64,000 nucleotides of DNA from Serinicoccus chungangensis (GCF_001483745.1 NZ_LQBL01000031.1:62001-126000), one strand, 5' to 3'; counted from the first letter of the stretch, positions 52,882 to 63,315 are shown. The notes: a model not told the origin generated them from the letters alone. Made by a program: numbers and translations.

Positions 52882-55866
52882 GTGAGCCTGCTCTGGACCC
52901 TCGTCATCTCCGCGGTGACGGTCCTCGCCACCTTCCCGCTCACCCGCTTCCTCGGGCGTCACGCCGGCTGGCCCATCGCCGCGCTCTACCTCGCGGCCGC
53001 GGCGGCGTTCTGGCCGGCCGCGACGCAGGTCATGGCCGGGGACACGCCGACCTGGTCCGTGCCGTGGGTGCCGACCCTGGGCCTGGAGCTGTCGCTGCGG
53101 GCGGACGGCCTCGGCACCGTCTTCACCTTCATCGCCCTGGTCATCGGCGCGATCGTGCTCGCCTACTCCACGGCATACCTCAAGCCGGGCCGCAACCTCA
53201 CCTTCTACTTCTACATGGCGATGTTCACCGTCTCCATGGTCGGACTGGTGCTGGCGGACGACCTCATCCTGCTGTTCCTGTGCTGGGAGCTCACCAGCCT
53301 GGCCAGCTTCTTCCTCATCGCCCGGTCGGGGTATGCCGGCGAGGCCGCCTCGATGCGCACGCTGCTCATCACCTTCCTCGGCGGGCTCGGGCTGCTGGCC
53401 GCGGTGACCGCGATCATCGTGCGCACCGGCACCACGACGCTGTCCGAGGCGCTCGCCCACGAGGTGTGGGACACGAGCCCCGGCTTCACCGCCGCCGTGG
53501 CCCTCCTCGTCATCCTCGCGGCCTTCACCAAGTCGGCGCAGTTCCCCTTCCACGTCTGGCTGCCGGACGCCATGGCCGCCGCGACCCCCGTCAGCGCCTA
53601 CCTGCACGCCGCCGCGGTCGTCAAGGCCGGCATCTTCCTGCTCATGCGCTTCTCGCCGGCCTTCCACGACGTGCCGGTGTGGAACGTCCTGCTCATCACC
53701 ACCGGCCTGGTCACCTGCGGGATCGGCGGCTGGTTCGCGCTGCAGAAGACCGACCTCAAGAAGCTCATGGCCTATTCCACGGTCAGCCAGCTCGGGCTCA
53801 TCGTGGCCACCATCGGCGTCGGCACGGAGTACGCCCTCGCCGCCGCCATCCTGCACGTCATCGCGCACGCCCTCTTCAAGTCCGGGCTCTTCATGATGGT
53901 CGGCGTGGTCGACCACGCCACCGGCACCCGCGACGTGCGCCGTATGCCGGTGCTCTCCAGCGCCATGCCGGTGGCCTTCTGGGTCACCGTCCTCGGGTGC
54001 GCCTCGATGGCCGGCGTGCCCCCCATGCTCGGCTTCGTCTCCAAGGAGAGCATCCTCACCTCGATGCTCGACTCCCCCTTCGGCGCGGTCGCCTCCTGGG
54101 CCGCCTTCCTGGGGGTCGCCCTGACCGCGGTCCTCACCTTCGCCTACTGCGCCAAGATCGTCTTCAACGGCTTCTACGACGGCCGCGGCCAGGCCAAGTG
54201 GCCCGAGGACCGCCCGTTGCACACCACCCCGTGGGCTCTCGGGACCTTCGCCGCCATCCCCATCGTCGTCGGCCTGCCGCTGGCCTTCGTCGTCGGCATC
54301 CTCGACACCCCGGTCGGCCGGGCCACCGCCGCCATGCTCCCCGCCGACGCCGAGGAGCCGCACCCGCACCTCTCCCTGTGGCACGGCGTCAACCTCGAGC
54401 TCGTCACCTCCCTGGCCATCATCGCCGTCGGCGTGCTGGTCATCCTGCGCCGCCGCTTCTTCTTCCCGGCCCGCGAGCACGACACCTTCTCCTTCGACGG
54501 CGCCGACGTCATCCGCGTCATCAACGACACCGCCGCGGACTTCGGCAAGGCGCTGGGAGCCCTCGCCCGGGCCGACAACCCCACCCGGCACGTCGCAGTG
54601 CAGTTCGTCGCGCTGGCCGCCCTCGTGCTCGGCGGCGTGGGCGTCCTCGTCGGCCGCGACGAGCTCCTGCCGGTGCAGGAGGGACTGGTCAGCCCGGTCG
54701 ACGCGGTGGTCCTGGTCATCATCGCGGGGGCCGTGGTCGTCCTGGGGCGGGCCAGCTCGCGGCTCGCCGCCGTCGTGGCGCTCTCCACCATCGGTGCCGC
54801 CGTCACCGTCCAGATCTTCGCCCTCGGCGCCCCCGACGTCGGCATGACCCAGCTGCTGGTCGAAGCGCTCACCGTGCTCATGATCATGCTCGTGCTGCAG
54901 CGCCTCCCCCAGACCTTCGGCCGCGGGCCCCGGTGGGGCAACAAGGCCGCCCTCGCCCTCGCCGTGGTCGGCGGGCTGTCGGCCGGCGTGGCGACCTGGG
55001 CGCTGACCGGCCGCCGCGACCGCAGCGAGATCGCGATCTGGTACCTCACCGAGGGTCCGGTCGAGACGAGCGGCGACAACGTCGTCAACACGATCCTGGT
55101 GGAGTTCCGTGCCCTCGACACCTTCGGCGAGCTCACCGTGCTGGGGATGGCCGCGGCCGCCATGGTCGCGATCCTCTCCACGGTCCGCGACCGCTACCTC
55201 GACCCGCCCCCGGAGTCGGACCGCAACTACGTCGCACCTCCCGAGGTGCCGCTGCAGGCCGAGGGGTCCACGGCATACCGCGCCATCGCCGAGGCCTGGG
55301 GCAACGCCGTGCCCATGCAGATCATGGTGAGGGCCACCGCGCCCCTGCTGGCGATCATCTCCGCGATCCTCTTCCTGCGCGGCCACAACTCCCCGGGCGG
55401 CGGGTTCATCGCGGCGCTCGTCGGGTCCTCGATCGTCGCCCTCATCTACCTCGCGACCTCCCGCGACCGCACCGTCGGTCCGCCCCGGCTCCCGCTGCGC
55501 CTCGTCGCGCTGGGTGTCCTCATCGCCATCGGCACCGGCATCTGGGGCATGCTCGGGCACGCCTCGTTCCTCGAGCCGCTGCACGGCTACGTCTTCGACA
55601 TTTACGTCAGCACCTCGATGGTCTTCGACCTCGGCGTCTACCTCGCCGTGCTCGGCCTCGTCATGGAGGCCTTCAACCTGCTCGGCGCCACCGGGGGCCG
55701 CGAGGGCACCAGGGAGCGCGCCGACGAGTCCGTCGAGGGCGAGATCAGCGGGCCCATGGACACCTCCCGCGGCGAGCGGTATGCCGAGACCCGCCGCGGC
55801 ATCCCCGGGCGCCGGTCGACCTACCTCCAGCAGGACCGTCCCCCGCGCCCAGGAGGTGGCCAGTGA
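52882..55866 (+). CDS. mrpA: Mrp Na+/H+ antiporter subunit A fused to B
   Basis: 994 residues from GTG 52882. N-terminal ~520 residues are the NuoL/MnhA-like proton channel with many helices (FTFIALVIGAIVLAYSTAYL, WELTSLASFFLI, the Lys-containing FTKSAQFPFHVWLPDAMAA, ATPVSAYLHAAAVVKAGIFL, LVSKESIL-type region GFVSKESIL). Then a DUF4040-type segment (VSPVDAVVLVIIAGAVVVLG, ALGAPDVGMTQLLVEALT) and a C-terminal MnhB domain (RGHNSPGGGFIAALVGSSIV). First gene of a six-gene operon for Na+ and pH homeostasis. Confidence 0.95.
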   Translation: MSLLWTLVISAVTVLATFPLTRFLGRHAGWPIAALYLAAAAAFWPAATQVMAGDTPTWSVPWVPTLGLELSLRADGLGTVFTFIALVIGAIVLAYSTAYLKPGRNLTFYFYMAMFTVSMVGLVLADDLILLFLCWELTSLASFFLIARSGYAGEAASMRTLLITFLGGLGLLAAVTAIIVRTGTTTLSEALAHEVWDTSPGFTAAVALLVILAAFTKSAQFPFHVWLPDAMAAATPVSAYLHAAAVVKAGIFLLMRFSPAFHDVPVWNVLLITTGLVTCGIGGWFALQKTDLKKLMAYSTVSQLGLIVATIGVGTEYALAAAILHVIAHALFKSGLFMMVGVVDHATGTRDVRRMPVLSSAMPVAFWVTVLGCASMAGVPPMLGFVSKESILTSMLDSPFGAVASWAAFLGVALTAVLTFAYCAKIVFNGFYDGRGQAKWPEDRPLHTTPWALGTFAAIPIVVGLPLAFVVGILDTPVGRATAAMLPADAEEPHPHLSLWHGVNLELVTSLAIIAVGVLVILRRRFFFPAREHDTFSFDGADVIRVINDTAADFGKALGALARADNPTRHVAVQFVALAALVLGGVGVLVGRDELLPVQEGLVSPVDAVVLVIIAGAVVVLGRASSRLAAVVALSTIGAAVTVQIFALGAPDVGMTQLLVEALTVLMIMLVLQRLPQTFGRGPRWGNKAALALAVVGGLSAGVATWALTGRRDRSEIAIWYLTEGPVETSGDNVVNTILVEFRALDTFGELTVLGMAAAAMVAILSTVRDRYLDPPPESDRNYVAPPEVPLQAEGSTAYRAIAEAWGNAVPMQIMVRATAPLLAIISAILFLRGHNSPGGGFIAALVGSSIVALIYLATSRDRTVGPPRLPLRLVALGVLIAIGTGIWGMLGHASFLEPLHGYVFDIYVSTSMVFDLGVYLAVLGLVMEAFNLLGATGGREGTRERADESVEGEISGPMDTSRGERYAETRRGIPGRRSTYLQQDRPPRPGGGQ

Positions 55867-56195
55867 TCCTCCCCCTCACCGTCGGCGTGCTCACCGCCGG
55901 AGCCATCTACCTCATGCTGCAGCGCGGCATGGTGCGCATCATCTTCGGCCTGTCGCTGCTCGCCCACGCCGCCAACCTGGTCATCCTCTCCGCGGGCGTG
56001 ACCGCCTGGCGGGGTGAGCCCTTCCCGGACGCGGCCGGGGCCGCGGACGCCGGCGACCCCCTGCCCCAGGCCTTCGTCCTCACCGCCATCGTCATCGCCC
56101 TCGCCGTGACCGTGCTCATGCTCGCCATGGCCGTCATCGGGCACAACGACGACACCAAGCGGATGCCCGAGACCGGGGAGACCCACCGCCGATGA
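55863..56195 (+). CDS. mrpC: Mrp antiporter subunit C (NuoK-like)
   Basis: 110 residues, three helices; GAIYLMLQRGMVRIIFGLSL and FVLTAIVIALAVTVLMLAMA are NuoK/MnhC patterns, with QAFVLTAIVI carrying the conserved PxQALVLTAIVI-like block. GTG start overlaps the mrpA stop (GTGA, 55863-55866). Confidence 0.94.
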   Translation: MILPLTVGVLTAGAIYLMLQRGMVRIIFGLSLLAHAANLVILSAGVTAWRGEPFPDAAGAADAGDPLPQAFVLTAIVIALAVTVLMLAMAVIGHNDDTKRMPETGETHRR

Positions 56196-57706
56196 TGACT
56201 GCCGCCCTCCTCCCGTTCCTCGCGGTGCTGCCGATCGCCGCCTCCGCCGCCACCGTGCTGTGGCGCAACGCGACGTGGCAGCGGATCTGGCTGCTCGCCA
56301 TCCCGGTCCTCACCGGTCTCGGCGCCCTCGACCTGCTGCTGCAGCACCGCGAGACCCCCGTCATCGCCGAGAACGTCGGCGCCTTCGTGCCCGGTGTCGC
56401 GATCCCCTTCGTGTCCGACACGCTCAGCGCGCTCATGATCCTGGTGACCTCGCTCACCGTGCTCATGTGCCTCGCCTTCATGACGATCACCGGGGAGAGC
56501 CGCTACCGGCTGGTGACCCCCCTCGTGCTCATGCTGCTCGGTGGGGTCAACGGCGCCTTCCTCACCGGCGACCTGTTCAACCTCTTCGTCTTCGTCGAGG
56601 TCATGCTGCTGCCCAGCTACGCCCTCATCGCGGTGACCGGCACGTGGCGGCGCCTGGGCGTGGGCCGGACCTTCGTCGTCGTCAACCTGCTCACCAGCAC
56701 CATCCTGCTCATCGGGGTGGGCCTCGTCTACGCGACCGCCGAGACGGTCAACCTGGCGCTCCTCGTCGGCGCCGGCAGCGACCCCCGCACCATGCTCAGC
56801 TCGGGCGTGGTGCTGCTGGCGCTGTCGATCAAGGCCGCCATCGTGCCCCTGCACACCTGGCTGCCGCGGACCTACCCCGCCACCTCGGCCTCCGTCATGG
56901 CGCTGTTCAGCGCCCTGCACACCAAGGTCGCGCTGTACGCGCTGTACCGCGTCACGTCCACGCTCTACGAGGGTCAGCCCCCGTGGATCATGGTCCTCGC
57001 CGTCCTCGTGGGGCTCTCGATCGTCGTCGGCTCCTACAGCACCTTCAGCGAGCGGGTCATGCGGCGGGCCCTGTCCTGGCAGATGGTCGCCGGCGTCGGG
57101 CACATCATGCTGGGGCTGGCGCTCTTCACCCAGTTCTCCCTGGGCGCCGGCATCTTCTACATGATCCACCACATCATCACGATGGGGGCCCTCATCCTCG
57201 GGGCCGGGGCCATCGAGCAGACCTACGGCTCGGGCCGGTACGAGCGGCTCTCGGGGATCATCCGGCGCGACCGGCTGCTGACCATCAGCTACGCCCTCGC
57301 GCTCATGTCGCTCATCGGGCTGCCGCCGAGCTCCGGCTTCTTCGGCAAGGTGGGGCTGGTGCAGGCGTCCGCCCAGGCGGGCGGCCCCTGGCAGGCGGTC
57401 TTCATCACGCTGATCTTCGTCGGTGCCCTCGGCTCGCTGGTCGCCATGCAGCGACTGTGGGTCGGGGTGTTCTGGGGCCCCGACATGGAGGACTACCTCC
57501 CCGACTCCCCGGAGACGGGCCGCGGCACCAAGGTCGCGCTGACCGACGACGTCCGCGTCACCCCCCGGCTCCTCGCCCCGATGGCCGTGCTGGTCATCAC
57601 CCAGCTCGCGATGTTCGTCCTCGCCGGGCCGATCATGCAGGTGACCACCCGAGCGGCCCAGGGCCTGGTCGACCTGCAGCCCTACGTGCAGGCGGTGACC
57701 GGATGA
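56192..57706 (+). CDS. mrpD: Mrp antiporter subunit D (NuoM/N-like)
   Basis: 504 residues, about 14 helices: FLTGDLFNLFVFVEVMLLPS with the channel Glu, LLALSIKAAIVPLHTWLPRT with the channel Lys, TSASVMALFSALHTKVALYA, and LIGLPPSSGFFGKVGLVQA. Proton-translocating antiporter module that pairs with MrpA. ATG 56192 overlaps the mrpC stop (ATGA). Confidence 0.95.
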   Translation: MMTAALLPFLAVLPIAASAATVLWRNATWQRIWLLAIPVLTGLGALDLLLQHRETPVIAENVGAFVPGVAIPFVSDTLSALMILVTSLTVLMCLAFMTITGESRYRLVTPLVLMLLGGVNGAFLTGDLFNLFVFVEVMLLPSYALIAVTGTWRRLGVGRTFVVVNLLTSTILLIGVGLVYATAETVNLALLVGAGSDPRTMLSSGVVLLALSIKAAIVPLHTWLPRTYPATSASVMALFSALHTKVALYALYRVTSTLYEGQPPWIMVLAVLVGLSIVVGSYSTFSERVMRRALSWQMVAGVGHIMLGLALFTQFSLGAGIFYMIHHIITMGALILGAGAIEQTYGSGRYERLSGIIRRDRLLTISYALALMSLIGLPPSSGFFGKVGLVQASAQAGGPWQAVFITLIFVGALGSLVAMQRLWVGVFWGPDMEDYLPDSPETGRGTKVALTDDVRVTPRLLAPMAVLVITQLAMFVLAGPIMQVTTRAAQGLVDLQPYVQAVTG

Positions 57707-58083
57707 TCCCCAACCCGCTGCGCATCGGGGTCTACGCCGGCTGGCTGGCCGGCGAGGTCATCCGCGGCGCCCTGCGCATCGGGGTCGACGTCATCACCCC
57801 GGACCTGCGCATGTCCCCCGCGATCGTGGCGCTCCCCCTGCACTGCGAGACCGACCTGGAGATCAGCACCATGGCCTCCTCCATCACCATCACCCCCGGC
57901 ACCATCACCCTCGGCATCGCCCCCCGCACCGGCGACTCGCCGCCCACGCTCTACGTCCACGCGCTCTACGGGCAGGACCGCGACTCCCTCATCGAGGAGC
58001 TGCGGGAGATGGAGCGACGGCTGCTCGTCATGACGCGCGGGCGCCGTGCCGGTGAGCGGGCCATGGAGGGGGAGCCGGCATGA
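57703..58083 (+). CDS. mrpE: Mrp antiporter subunit E
   Basis: 126 residues: IRGALRIGVDVITPDLRMSP, ALPLHCETDLEISTMASSIT, and TPGTITLGI, the MnhE signature. Shorter at the N-terminus than many MrpE proteins, which have two more helices before this point. ATG 57703 overlaps the mrpD stop (ATGA). Confidence 0.9.
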   Translation: MIPNPLRIGVYAGWLAGEVIRGALRIGVDVITPDLRMSPAIVALPLHCETDLEISTMASSITITPGTITLGIAPRTGDSPPTLYVHALYGQDRDSLIEELREMERRLLVMTRGRRAGERAMEGEPA

Positions 58084-58340
58084 CCTTCATCGTGTGGACC
58101 ACCGTGGCGATCCTGCTGCTCGCGGCCGTCCTGGGGCTCGTGCGCGTGCTGCTCTCGCGCGACGACGCCTCGGTCGCGGCGGTGAGCGACCTCGCCTACT
58201 TCTGCGCGGTCGGGATCTTCCTCATGGTCGGGCTGAACTCGGAGTCGATCGTGCTGCTCGACGTCGCCTCCCTCGCCGCGCTCGTCGGCATCCTCGCCAC
58301 GGTGTCGCTGGCCCGCATCCTCACCAGGGGGCGCCGATGA
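58080..58340 (+). CDS. mrpF: Mrp antiporter subunit F
   Basis: 86 residues, three helices (FIVWTTVAILLLAAVLGLVR; LAYFCAVGIFLMVGLNS; LDVASLAALVGILATVSLA). MnhF normally carries an Asp after the first helix (RVLLSRDDAS here). ATGA overlap with mrpE at 58080-58083. Confidence 0.92.
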   Translation: MTFIVWTTVAILLLAAVLGLVRVLLSRDDASVAAVSDLAYFCAVGIFLMVGLNSESIVLLDVASLAALVGILATVSLARILTRGRR

Positions 58341-58675
58341 CGCTGCTGCTGACCATCCTCACCGGCGTGCTGTGCATCGGTGGCGCCGTCTTCGTGCTGC
58401 TCAGCGCCATCGCCATGCTGCGCTCTCGCGACGGGCTGTCCCGGATCAGCGTGCTCTCCAGCGCCACCGGCATGGGGCTGCCCTGGATGGCGACGGGGGT
58501 CTACATCCAGCACGTGGTGGTCCACGGGTTCGACGTCATCACCCTCGTCAAGCTGCTGGTCGCCATCGCCGGCTTCATCATCATGAGCTCGGTCGCCTCC
58601 AACGCGCTCGGTCGGGCGGCCTACCGCTCGGGCGCCCCCCTCGACCCCGCCACGGACCCGAACGAGCTGGCCTGA
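58337..58675 (+). CDS. mrpG: Mrp antiporter subunit G
   Basis: 112 residues with the PhaG/MnhG pattern: ILTGVLCIGGAVFVLLSAIA, LRSRDGLSRISVLSSATGMG, and LLVAIAGFIIMSSVASNALG. ATGA overlap with mrpF. Last gene of the operon; a short GC hairpin follows. Confidence 0.93.
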   Translation: MTLLLTILTGVLCIGGAVFVLLSAIAMLRSRDGLSRISVLSSATGMGLPWMATGVYIQHVVVHGFDVITLVKLLVAIAGFIIMSSVASNALGRAAYRSGAPLDPATDPNELA

Positions 58676-58692
58676 GCGCACCCGGGGTCGCC

Positions 58693-58706
58693 CGGGGTCG
58701 TCCCCG
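58693..58706. terminator. Short hairpin after mrpG
   Basis: cgggg tcgt ccccg, five pairs with a four-base loop, immediately after two tandem copies of cccggggtcg. Lies between convergent mrpG and the DUF5063 gene. Confidence 0.35.
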
Positions 58707-58709
58707 TCG

Positions 58710-59270
58710 TCAGGTGACGGCGTGCAGCGCCGCGAGCTCGGCCTCCATGACCTGCTCGTCGGTGGCGTCGAGCCGGACGTGCGCCAGCAGCGTGTGCAGC
58801 ACGCGCAGCGCGGCGGCGGCGCGCTCGCCCCAGGAGGAGAGGTAGCTGAACTGCCACCACCACATGGCCTCGGTCGGGCGGCCGGCGAGGTAGTGCTCCT
58901 GGCCGTGCGCCAGGTCGGCCGCCACCGCGACGAGGTCGTCCGAGAGCGAGCCGCGCGTCACCTCCCCGGTGATGACGGGGTCCTCGAGGTCGCAGTAGTC
59001 GTCCAGGCCCCCGAGCAGCGTGTGCAGCGCCTCGCGCACGCGTTCCAGGTCGGCGTCCGGGCCGGCGTCGGGCTCGAAGCGCTCGGCCGGCACCACGTCC
59101 ACCAGGGCCCCCAGCCGCGCCCCGGCGGCGCACAGCTGTCCCACGCTGAGCAGCAGCAGCGGCAGCGCCGACTCGGCGGCCTCGCCCGAGGCCACCTCCT
59201 CGAGACTGCTGAAGTAGGCGGCCACCTCCGCGTGCATGTCCTGCGCCGGCTGGGTCCAGTCGTCGACCAT
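58710..59270 (-). CDS. DUF5063 domain protein
   Basis: 186 residues from ATG 59270 (GTG 59279 possible). Largely helical and acidic: QDMHAEVAAYFSSLEEVASG, LLLLSVGQLCAAGARLGALV, DDYCDLEDPV, HGQEHYLAGRPTEAMWWWQF and SSWGERAAAALRVLHTLLAH. Family of unknown function that accompanies recR in many actinobacteria. 75 bases downstream of recR, with a hairpin between. Confidence 0.85.
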   Translation of the reverse strand: MVDDWTQPAQDMHAEVAAYFSSLEEVASGEAAESALPLLLLSVGQLCAAGARLGALVDVVPAERFEPDAGPDADLERVREALHTLLGGLDDYCDLEDPVITGEVTRGSLSDDLVAVAADLAHGQEHYLAGRPTEAMWWWQFSYLSSWGERAAAALRVLHTLLAHVRLDATDEQVMEAELAALHAVT

Positions 59271-59295
59271 GCCCCCCACCCTAGAGGCAAAGGGA

Positions 59296-59333
59296 GACCG
59301 GCGGGCCGGGTCGCGCCCTCCGGGGCGCCGGTC
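59296..59333 (-). terminator. Hairpin downstream of recR
   Basis: gaccggcg (59296-59303) and cgccggtc (59326-59333), eight perfect pairs with a 22-base GC-rich loop, between recR and the DUF5063 gene. No T-run. Confidence 0.45.
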
Positions 59334-59345
59334 CGCCCCCGCGCG

Positions 59346-59963
59346 TCAGGGCGTGGCGGTGCCGGAGGAGATCATCCGACGCCCCTCGAAGGCCCGCCCG
59401 AGCGTGACCTCGTCGGCGTACTCCAGGTCGCCGCCGACGGGCAGCCCCGAGGCCAGGCGACTGACCCGAACCCCGTCGTAGGGCTTGAGCAGGCGGGCGA
59501 GGTAGGTCGCGGTCGCCTCTCCCTCCAGGTTGGGGTCGGTCGCGATGATGACCTCGGCGACCTGGCCGTCGGCGAGCCGGGCGACCAGCTCACGGACCCG
59601 CAGGTCCTCCGGACCCACGCCACCGATGGGGTTGATGGCCCCGCCGAGGACGTGGTAGCGGCCGCGGAACTCCCGGGTCCGCTCGACGGCGGCGACGTCC
59701 TGGCTCTGCTCGACGACGCAGATCATGCTCGGGTCGCGCCGGTCGTCCAGACAGATCCGGCAGCGCTCGGCCTCCGCCACGTTGCCGCAGACCTCGCAGA
59801 AACGCACCTTCTCCCGGATCTGCAACAGGGCCTCGGCGAGGCGGGTGATGTCCTCGGGGTCGGCCGCGAGCAGGTGGAAGGCCATCCGCTGGGCTCCCTT
59901 GGGGCCCACGCCGGGCAACCGCCCCAGCTCGTCGATCAGGTCCTGGACCACGCCTTCATACAC
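59346..59963 (-). CDS. recR: Recombination protein RecR
   Basis: 205 residues from GTG 59963 (first residues [V/M][17 protein letters not shown], the standard RecR N-terminus). Helix-hairpin-helix [20 protein letters not shown]4 zinc finger [16 protein letters not shown], Toprim domain [16 protein letters not shown], and the Walker-like C-terminus [20 protein letters not shown]. Acts with RecF and RecO in loading RecA on gapped DNA. In the common dnaX-(ybaB)-recR neighbourhood; no YbaB gene is seen here. Confidence 0.96.
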   Translation of the reverse strand: MYEGVVQDLIDELGRLPGVGPKGAQRMAFHLLAADPEDITRLAEALLQIREKVRFCEVCGNVAEAERCRICLDDRRDPSMICVVEQSQDVAAVERTREFRGRYHVLGGAINPIGGVGPEDLRVRELVARLADGQVAEVIIATDPNLEGEATATYLARLLKPYDGVRVSRLASGLPVGGDLEYADEVTLGRAFEGRRMISSGTATP

Positions 59964-60021
59964 AGCAGGCCACTGTATGCCGTGGCGCCGACACCCGCCT
60001 CCAGGCTCGCCCGGTCCGGTG

Positions 60022-60696
60022 TCAGGCGGGGGTCTCGCCGGAGCGCTGGGCGTACTCCCCGGCCCACTCCTGGCCCGACAGCTCCCGGATGCGCTGCATG
60101 ACCTCGTCGGTGAGCTCGCGCCGGGCCCGGCCCTGCGGCACCCCGTCGAACCGACCGGCGACGTGGATCGGTGCGCCGAACTCCACCCGCACCTTGGCCC
60201 GGCGCGGGAGGCGGCTCCCGACGGGCTGGATGTCCTGGGTGCCCTGGAGCCCGACCGGCACGACCGGGCAGCCGGCCTCCAGGGCCAGCCAGGCGACGCC
60301 GGTCCGACCGCGGTAGAGGCGCCCGTCACGCGAACGGGTGCCCTCGGGGTAGATGCCGAAGGCACCGCCGCCGCGCAGGTGGGCGAGCGCGAGGTCGAGG
60401 GACTTCTGCGCCGCCCGGGTGTCGTCGCGGTCCACGGGGATGGACCCCACGCCGGTGAACCACTCGCGGCTGATCCAGCCCTTGACCCCGGTGCCGGTGA
60501 AGTACTCCGACTTGGCGAGGAAGGCCACCTGGCGGGGCGCCGTGAGCGGGATGACCACGCTGTCGATGAACGAGCGGTGGTTGCTGGCCAGGATGACCGG
60601 TCCGTCCATGGGGACGTTGTCCCGCCCCACGACCTCGGGCCGCCAGATCGCCGTGGCCAGGGGGGTCACCACAGGATGGAGCAGCTCGTAGATCAT
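60022..60696 (-). CDS. 1-acyl-sn-glycerol-3-phosphate acyltransferase (PlsC family)
   Basis: 224 residues from ATG 60696. Motif [12 protein letters not shown] (NHxxxD type: H and D present), motif [21 protein letters not shown], motif [21 protein letters not shown], motif [14 protein letters not shown]. Membrane-associated enzyme of phosphatidic acid synthesis or a lysophospholipid relative. It begins 13 bases after the dnaX stop, so it is probably in the dnaX transcript, an unusual partner. Confidence 0.92.
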   Translation of the reverse strand: MIYELLHPVVTPLATAIWRPEVVGRDNVPMDGPVILASNHRSFIDSVVIPLTAPRQVAFLAKSEYFTGTGVKGWISREWFTGVGSIPVDRDDTRAAQKSLDLALAHLRGGGAFGIYPEGTRSRDGRLYRGRTGVAWLALEAGCPVVPVGLQGTQDIQPVGSRLPRRAKVRVEFGAPIHVAGRFDGVPQGRARRELTDEVMQRIRELSGQEWAGEYAQRSGETPA

Positions 60697-60709
60697 GCCT
60701 GGGCCGTCC

Positions 60710-63271
60710 TCACGCCACGGGGTCGTCGTTGATGGCGATGACAGTACCGCCCAGCACGCTCTCGATGACCGGCTGGCCGACCGTGCCCGAGGTCGCGAGG
60801 TCCTCGTCGTCGTCGCTCGGGACGGCGTCGGCCGCGTCGGCGGGAGCCGCAGGCCGGTCGCGGGCGGGCGCCGGCCCGGCCGGGGCAGGCTCCGCGCCGG
60901 TCGCCCAGGCGGGCGCGCCCTGCCCGACGGTCCGCTGCGACCACTCCGGCTGGTCCGCGGCCGGTGCCTCCGGCCGCCCACCGGCACCGAGCTGCTCGGC
61001 CAGGCCCGGCTCGGGTGGGCCCGCCGCCGCGCGGCCCGGCTGCGACGGGCCCGGCCCGGGGCCGCCGCCGCGTCCGCGCACCCGCACCGGGGCGGCGGCG
61101 GGCGCCGCGGTCCCGCCCACGCCCTCGGAGCTCGCGCCACGCGTCCGCAGACGCCCCCGCATCGGAGCATCGGGGATGCCGTCGGGCACCGCGGCCGTGC
61201 CGACCGACGGCGTCCCCGGAGCGTCCGTCCGGCGTGCCGCGGGGGTCGTGTCGTCGGACGCGCCGAGGTCCTCCGGCGGAGCCCAGTCGTCCGGCTCGGG
61301 CGGCTCCTCCGGGGCTCGCTCGGGTTCGTCCTCCGGCGGCTCTGGCGCCGCCTGGGGGCTCGGGCCGGGGCCGGGGGCGCCCGGCCGCGCCGCCGGCTGG
61401 CGGGACCGGTCGCCCGGCCGGGGCGGGGATCCCGCCGCCCCCGGAGCCCCGGTGGGCTGCCCGGCGCCGGTGGACTGCGCCGAGGGCGAGGGCGAGGTCT
61501 TCGATGGGGCACGCCCGCCACCGTCCTCGGGCGGATGGCCGCCGACCACGGTGGCCTCGATGCGGGTGTCGAGGGCGAGTGCGTCCAGCACCCCCTGCCG
61601 CAGCGCCTCCTCGTTGGAGGTGCCCATGAAGTGGCGGATCCACCGCTCGTCCGGCATACCGACGAGCAGCCGTCGACCGTCGAAGTCCACGACCTGGATC
61701 GACTCCAGGGCGCCCGCGGTGCGGCGGCTGATCGAGCGCACGGCCGCGATGATCTCCGGCCAGTGCCGACGCAGCGCGGCCGTGTCGAGGTGACCGGGTG
61801 CCGACGCACCGGCATCGTGCCGCTGCCCGTCCACCTGCTGAGCGTGGTCCTGCTGCTCGACCTGGGCCGGGGCGGCCCCACCCGGCTGCTCCCCGTGCCC
61901 CGGGGCCGCCGCCGACGCGGGTGGCGTCGGTGCCGGCCCCCGGTCCGTCGCCCGTGCCTGCGCCACGGCGCGCTGCCGGGGCGAGGGCTCGGTGACCGCG
62001 CCCCGGGCCGGGGCCGCCGCCCCCGGACCACCGCCGGGAGGAGTCGTGGCGTCCTCCTCGACCGGGGCAGCGCCACGTCGGCCCGTCGCCGTCCCGCCGC
62101 CCGGGCGGTCGGCCGCGCCGAGCCGGCGCTCGATCCGGTCCAGCCGGGCCCCGTGACCCTCCTCGCCCTGCGCGGCGGGCAGCAGCAGGCGGGCCGCCAG
62201 CAGCTCCAGGACCAACCGGTAGGAGACCGCGCCCGTCATCTCCGACAGCCCCCGGCTCACCAGGTCGCCCGCCCGGGACAGCCCGGCCGCGCCGTAGGCC
62301 TGCGCCTGCCGTCGCATCCGCTCCACCTGGTCCTCCGGCAGCCCGGGGAGCAGACCGCCGGCCTGCTCACCCACGGCGGCCAGGACGATGAGGTCGCGGT
62401 AGCGCTCGAGCAGGTCCTCCACGAAGCGTCGGGGGTCGTGCCCGGACTCCATCACCCGGTCGACCTGCGCGAACACCGTGGCCGCGTCGCCGGCCGCGAC
62501 CGCCTCGACGACCGCGTCCAGCAGCTCGACGTCGGTGAAGCCGAGCAACGCGGCGGTGCGCTCGTAGGTGAGGCCGTCCTCGCCCGCACCGGAGATCAGC
62601 TGGTCGAGCACCGACAACGAGTCGCGCACGGAGCCGCCCCCCGCTCGGGTGACGAACGACAGCACGCCCGGCTCGAGGTGCACGCCCTCCGTCCGGCACA
62701 GCTGCTCGAGGTACGCCGTGAGGCGCTGCGGCGGGACGAGGTGGAAGGGGTAGTGGTGGGTGCGGGAGCGGATGGTCGCCAGGACCTTCTCCGGCTCGGT
62801 GGTGGCGAAGATGAACTTCACGTGCGGCGGGGGCTCCTCCACGACCTTGAGCAGGGAGTTGAAGCCCTCCCGGCTCACCATGTGGGCCTCGTCGATGATG
62901 TAGATCTTGTAGCGGGCCGTCGCGGGCCCGAAGGCCGCGCGCTCGCGCAGCTCTCGGGTGTCGTCCACCCGCCCGTGGCTGGCGGCGTCGATCTCGATGA
63001 CGTCGACCGACCCGGCGCCGTCGCGGGCCAGCGCCACGCACGACTCGCAGGTGCCGCAGGGCTCCGGCGTGGGCCCCTGCTCGCAGTTGAGGCAGCGGGC
63101 GAGGATGCGTGCGCTCGTGGTCTTGCCGCAGCCGCGCGGGCCCGAGAAGAGGTAGGCGTGGCTCACCCGCTCCGAGCGCAGCGCCTGCATGAGCGGCTCG
63201 GTGACGTGCTCCTGACCGATGACGTCCGCGAAGGTCTCCGGTCGGTAGCGGCGGTACAGGGCGATGCTCAC
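60710..63271 (-). CDS. dnaX: DNA polymerase III subunits gamma/tau
   Basis: Clamp-loader ATPase. 853 residues from GTG 63271 (AGGG nine bases upstream). P-loop GPRGCGKT (44-51), zinc cysteines between residues 60 and 78 (CLNC, CGTCESC), [23 protein letters not shown], the SRT-type sensor [20 protein letters not shown]. After about residue 390 a Pro/Ala/Gly-rich linker is interrupted by a folded segment ([40 protein letters not shown]) resembling the tau domain, followed by ~280 residues of low complexity and an acidic C-terminus. No slippery A-run for a gamma frameshift is visible. Confidence 0.96.
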   Translation of the reverse strand: MSIALYRRYRPETFADVIGQEHVTEPLMQALRSERVSHAYLFSGPRGCGKTTSARILARCLNCEQGPTPEPCGTCESCVALARDGAGSVDVIEIDAASHGRVDDTRELRERAAFGPATARYKIYIIDEAHMVSREGFNSLLKVVEEPPPHVKFIFATTEPEKVLATIRSRTHHYPFHLVPPQRLTAYLEQLCRTEGVHLEPGVLSFVTRAGGGSVRDSLSVLDQLISGAGEDGLTYERTAALLGFTDVELLDAVVEAVAAGDAATVFAQVDRVMESGHDPRRFVEDLLERYRDLIVLAAVGEQAGGLLPGLPEDQVERMRRQAQAYGAAGLSRAGDLVSRGLSEMTGAVSYRLVLELLAARLLLPAAQGEEGHGARLDRIERRLGAADRPGGGTATGRRGAAPVEEDATTPPGGGPGAAAPARGAVTEPSPRQRAVAQARATDRGPAPTPPASAAAPGHGEQPGGAAPAQVEQQDHAQQVDGQRHDAGASAPGHLDTAALRRHWPEIIAAVRSISRRTAGALESIQVVDFDGRRLLVGMPDERWIRHFMGTSNEEALRQGVLDALALDTRIEATVVGGHPPEDGGGRAPSKTSPSPSAQSTGAGQPTGAPGAAGSPPRPGDRSRQPAARPGAPGPGPSPQAAPEPPEDEPERAPEEPPEPDDWAPPEDLGASDDTTPAARRTDAPGTPSVGTAAVPDGIPDAPMRGRLRTRGASSEGVGGTAAPAAAPVRVRGRGGGPGPGPSQPGRAAAGPPEPGLAEQLGAGGRPEAPAADQPEWSQRTVGQGAPAWATGAEPAPAGPAPARDRPAAPADAADAVPSDDDEDLATSGTVGQPVIESVLGGTVIAINDDPVA

Positions 63272-63315
63272 AGCACCGACCCTAACGCCCTGGCCCGACA
63301 GCTCCCCCCCGCCGA

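Noticed and set aside
52759-55584. 941-codon minus-strand open frame antisense to mrpA
   Set aside because: Composition is His/Asp/Glu/Gly with no domain; it mirrors the codon pattern of mrpA, which is unambiguous.
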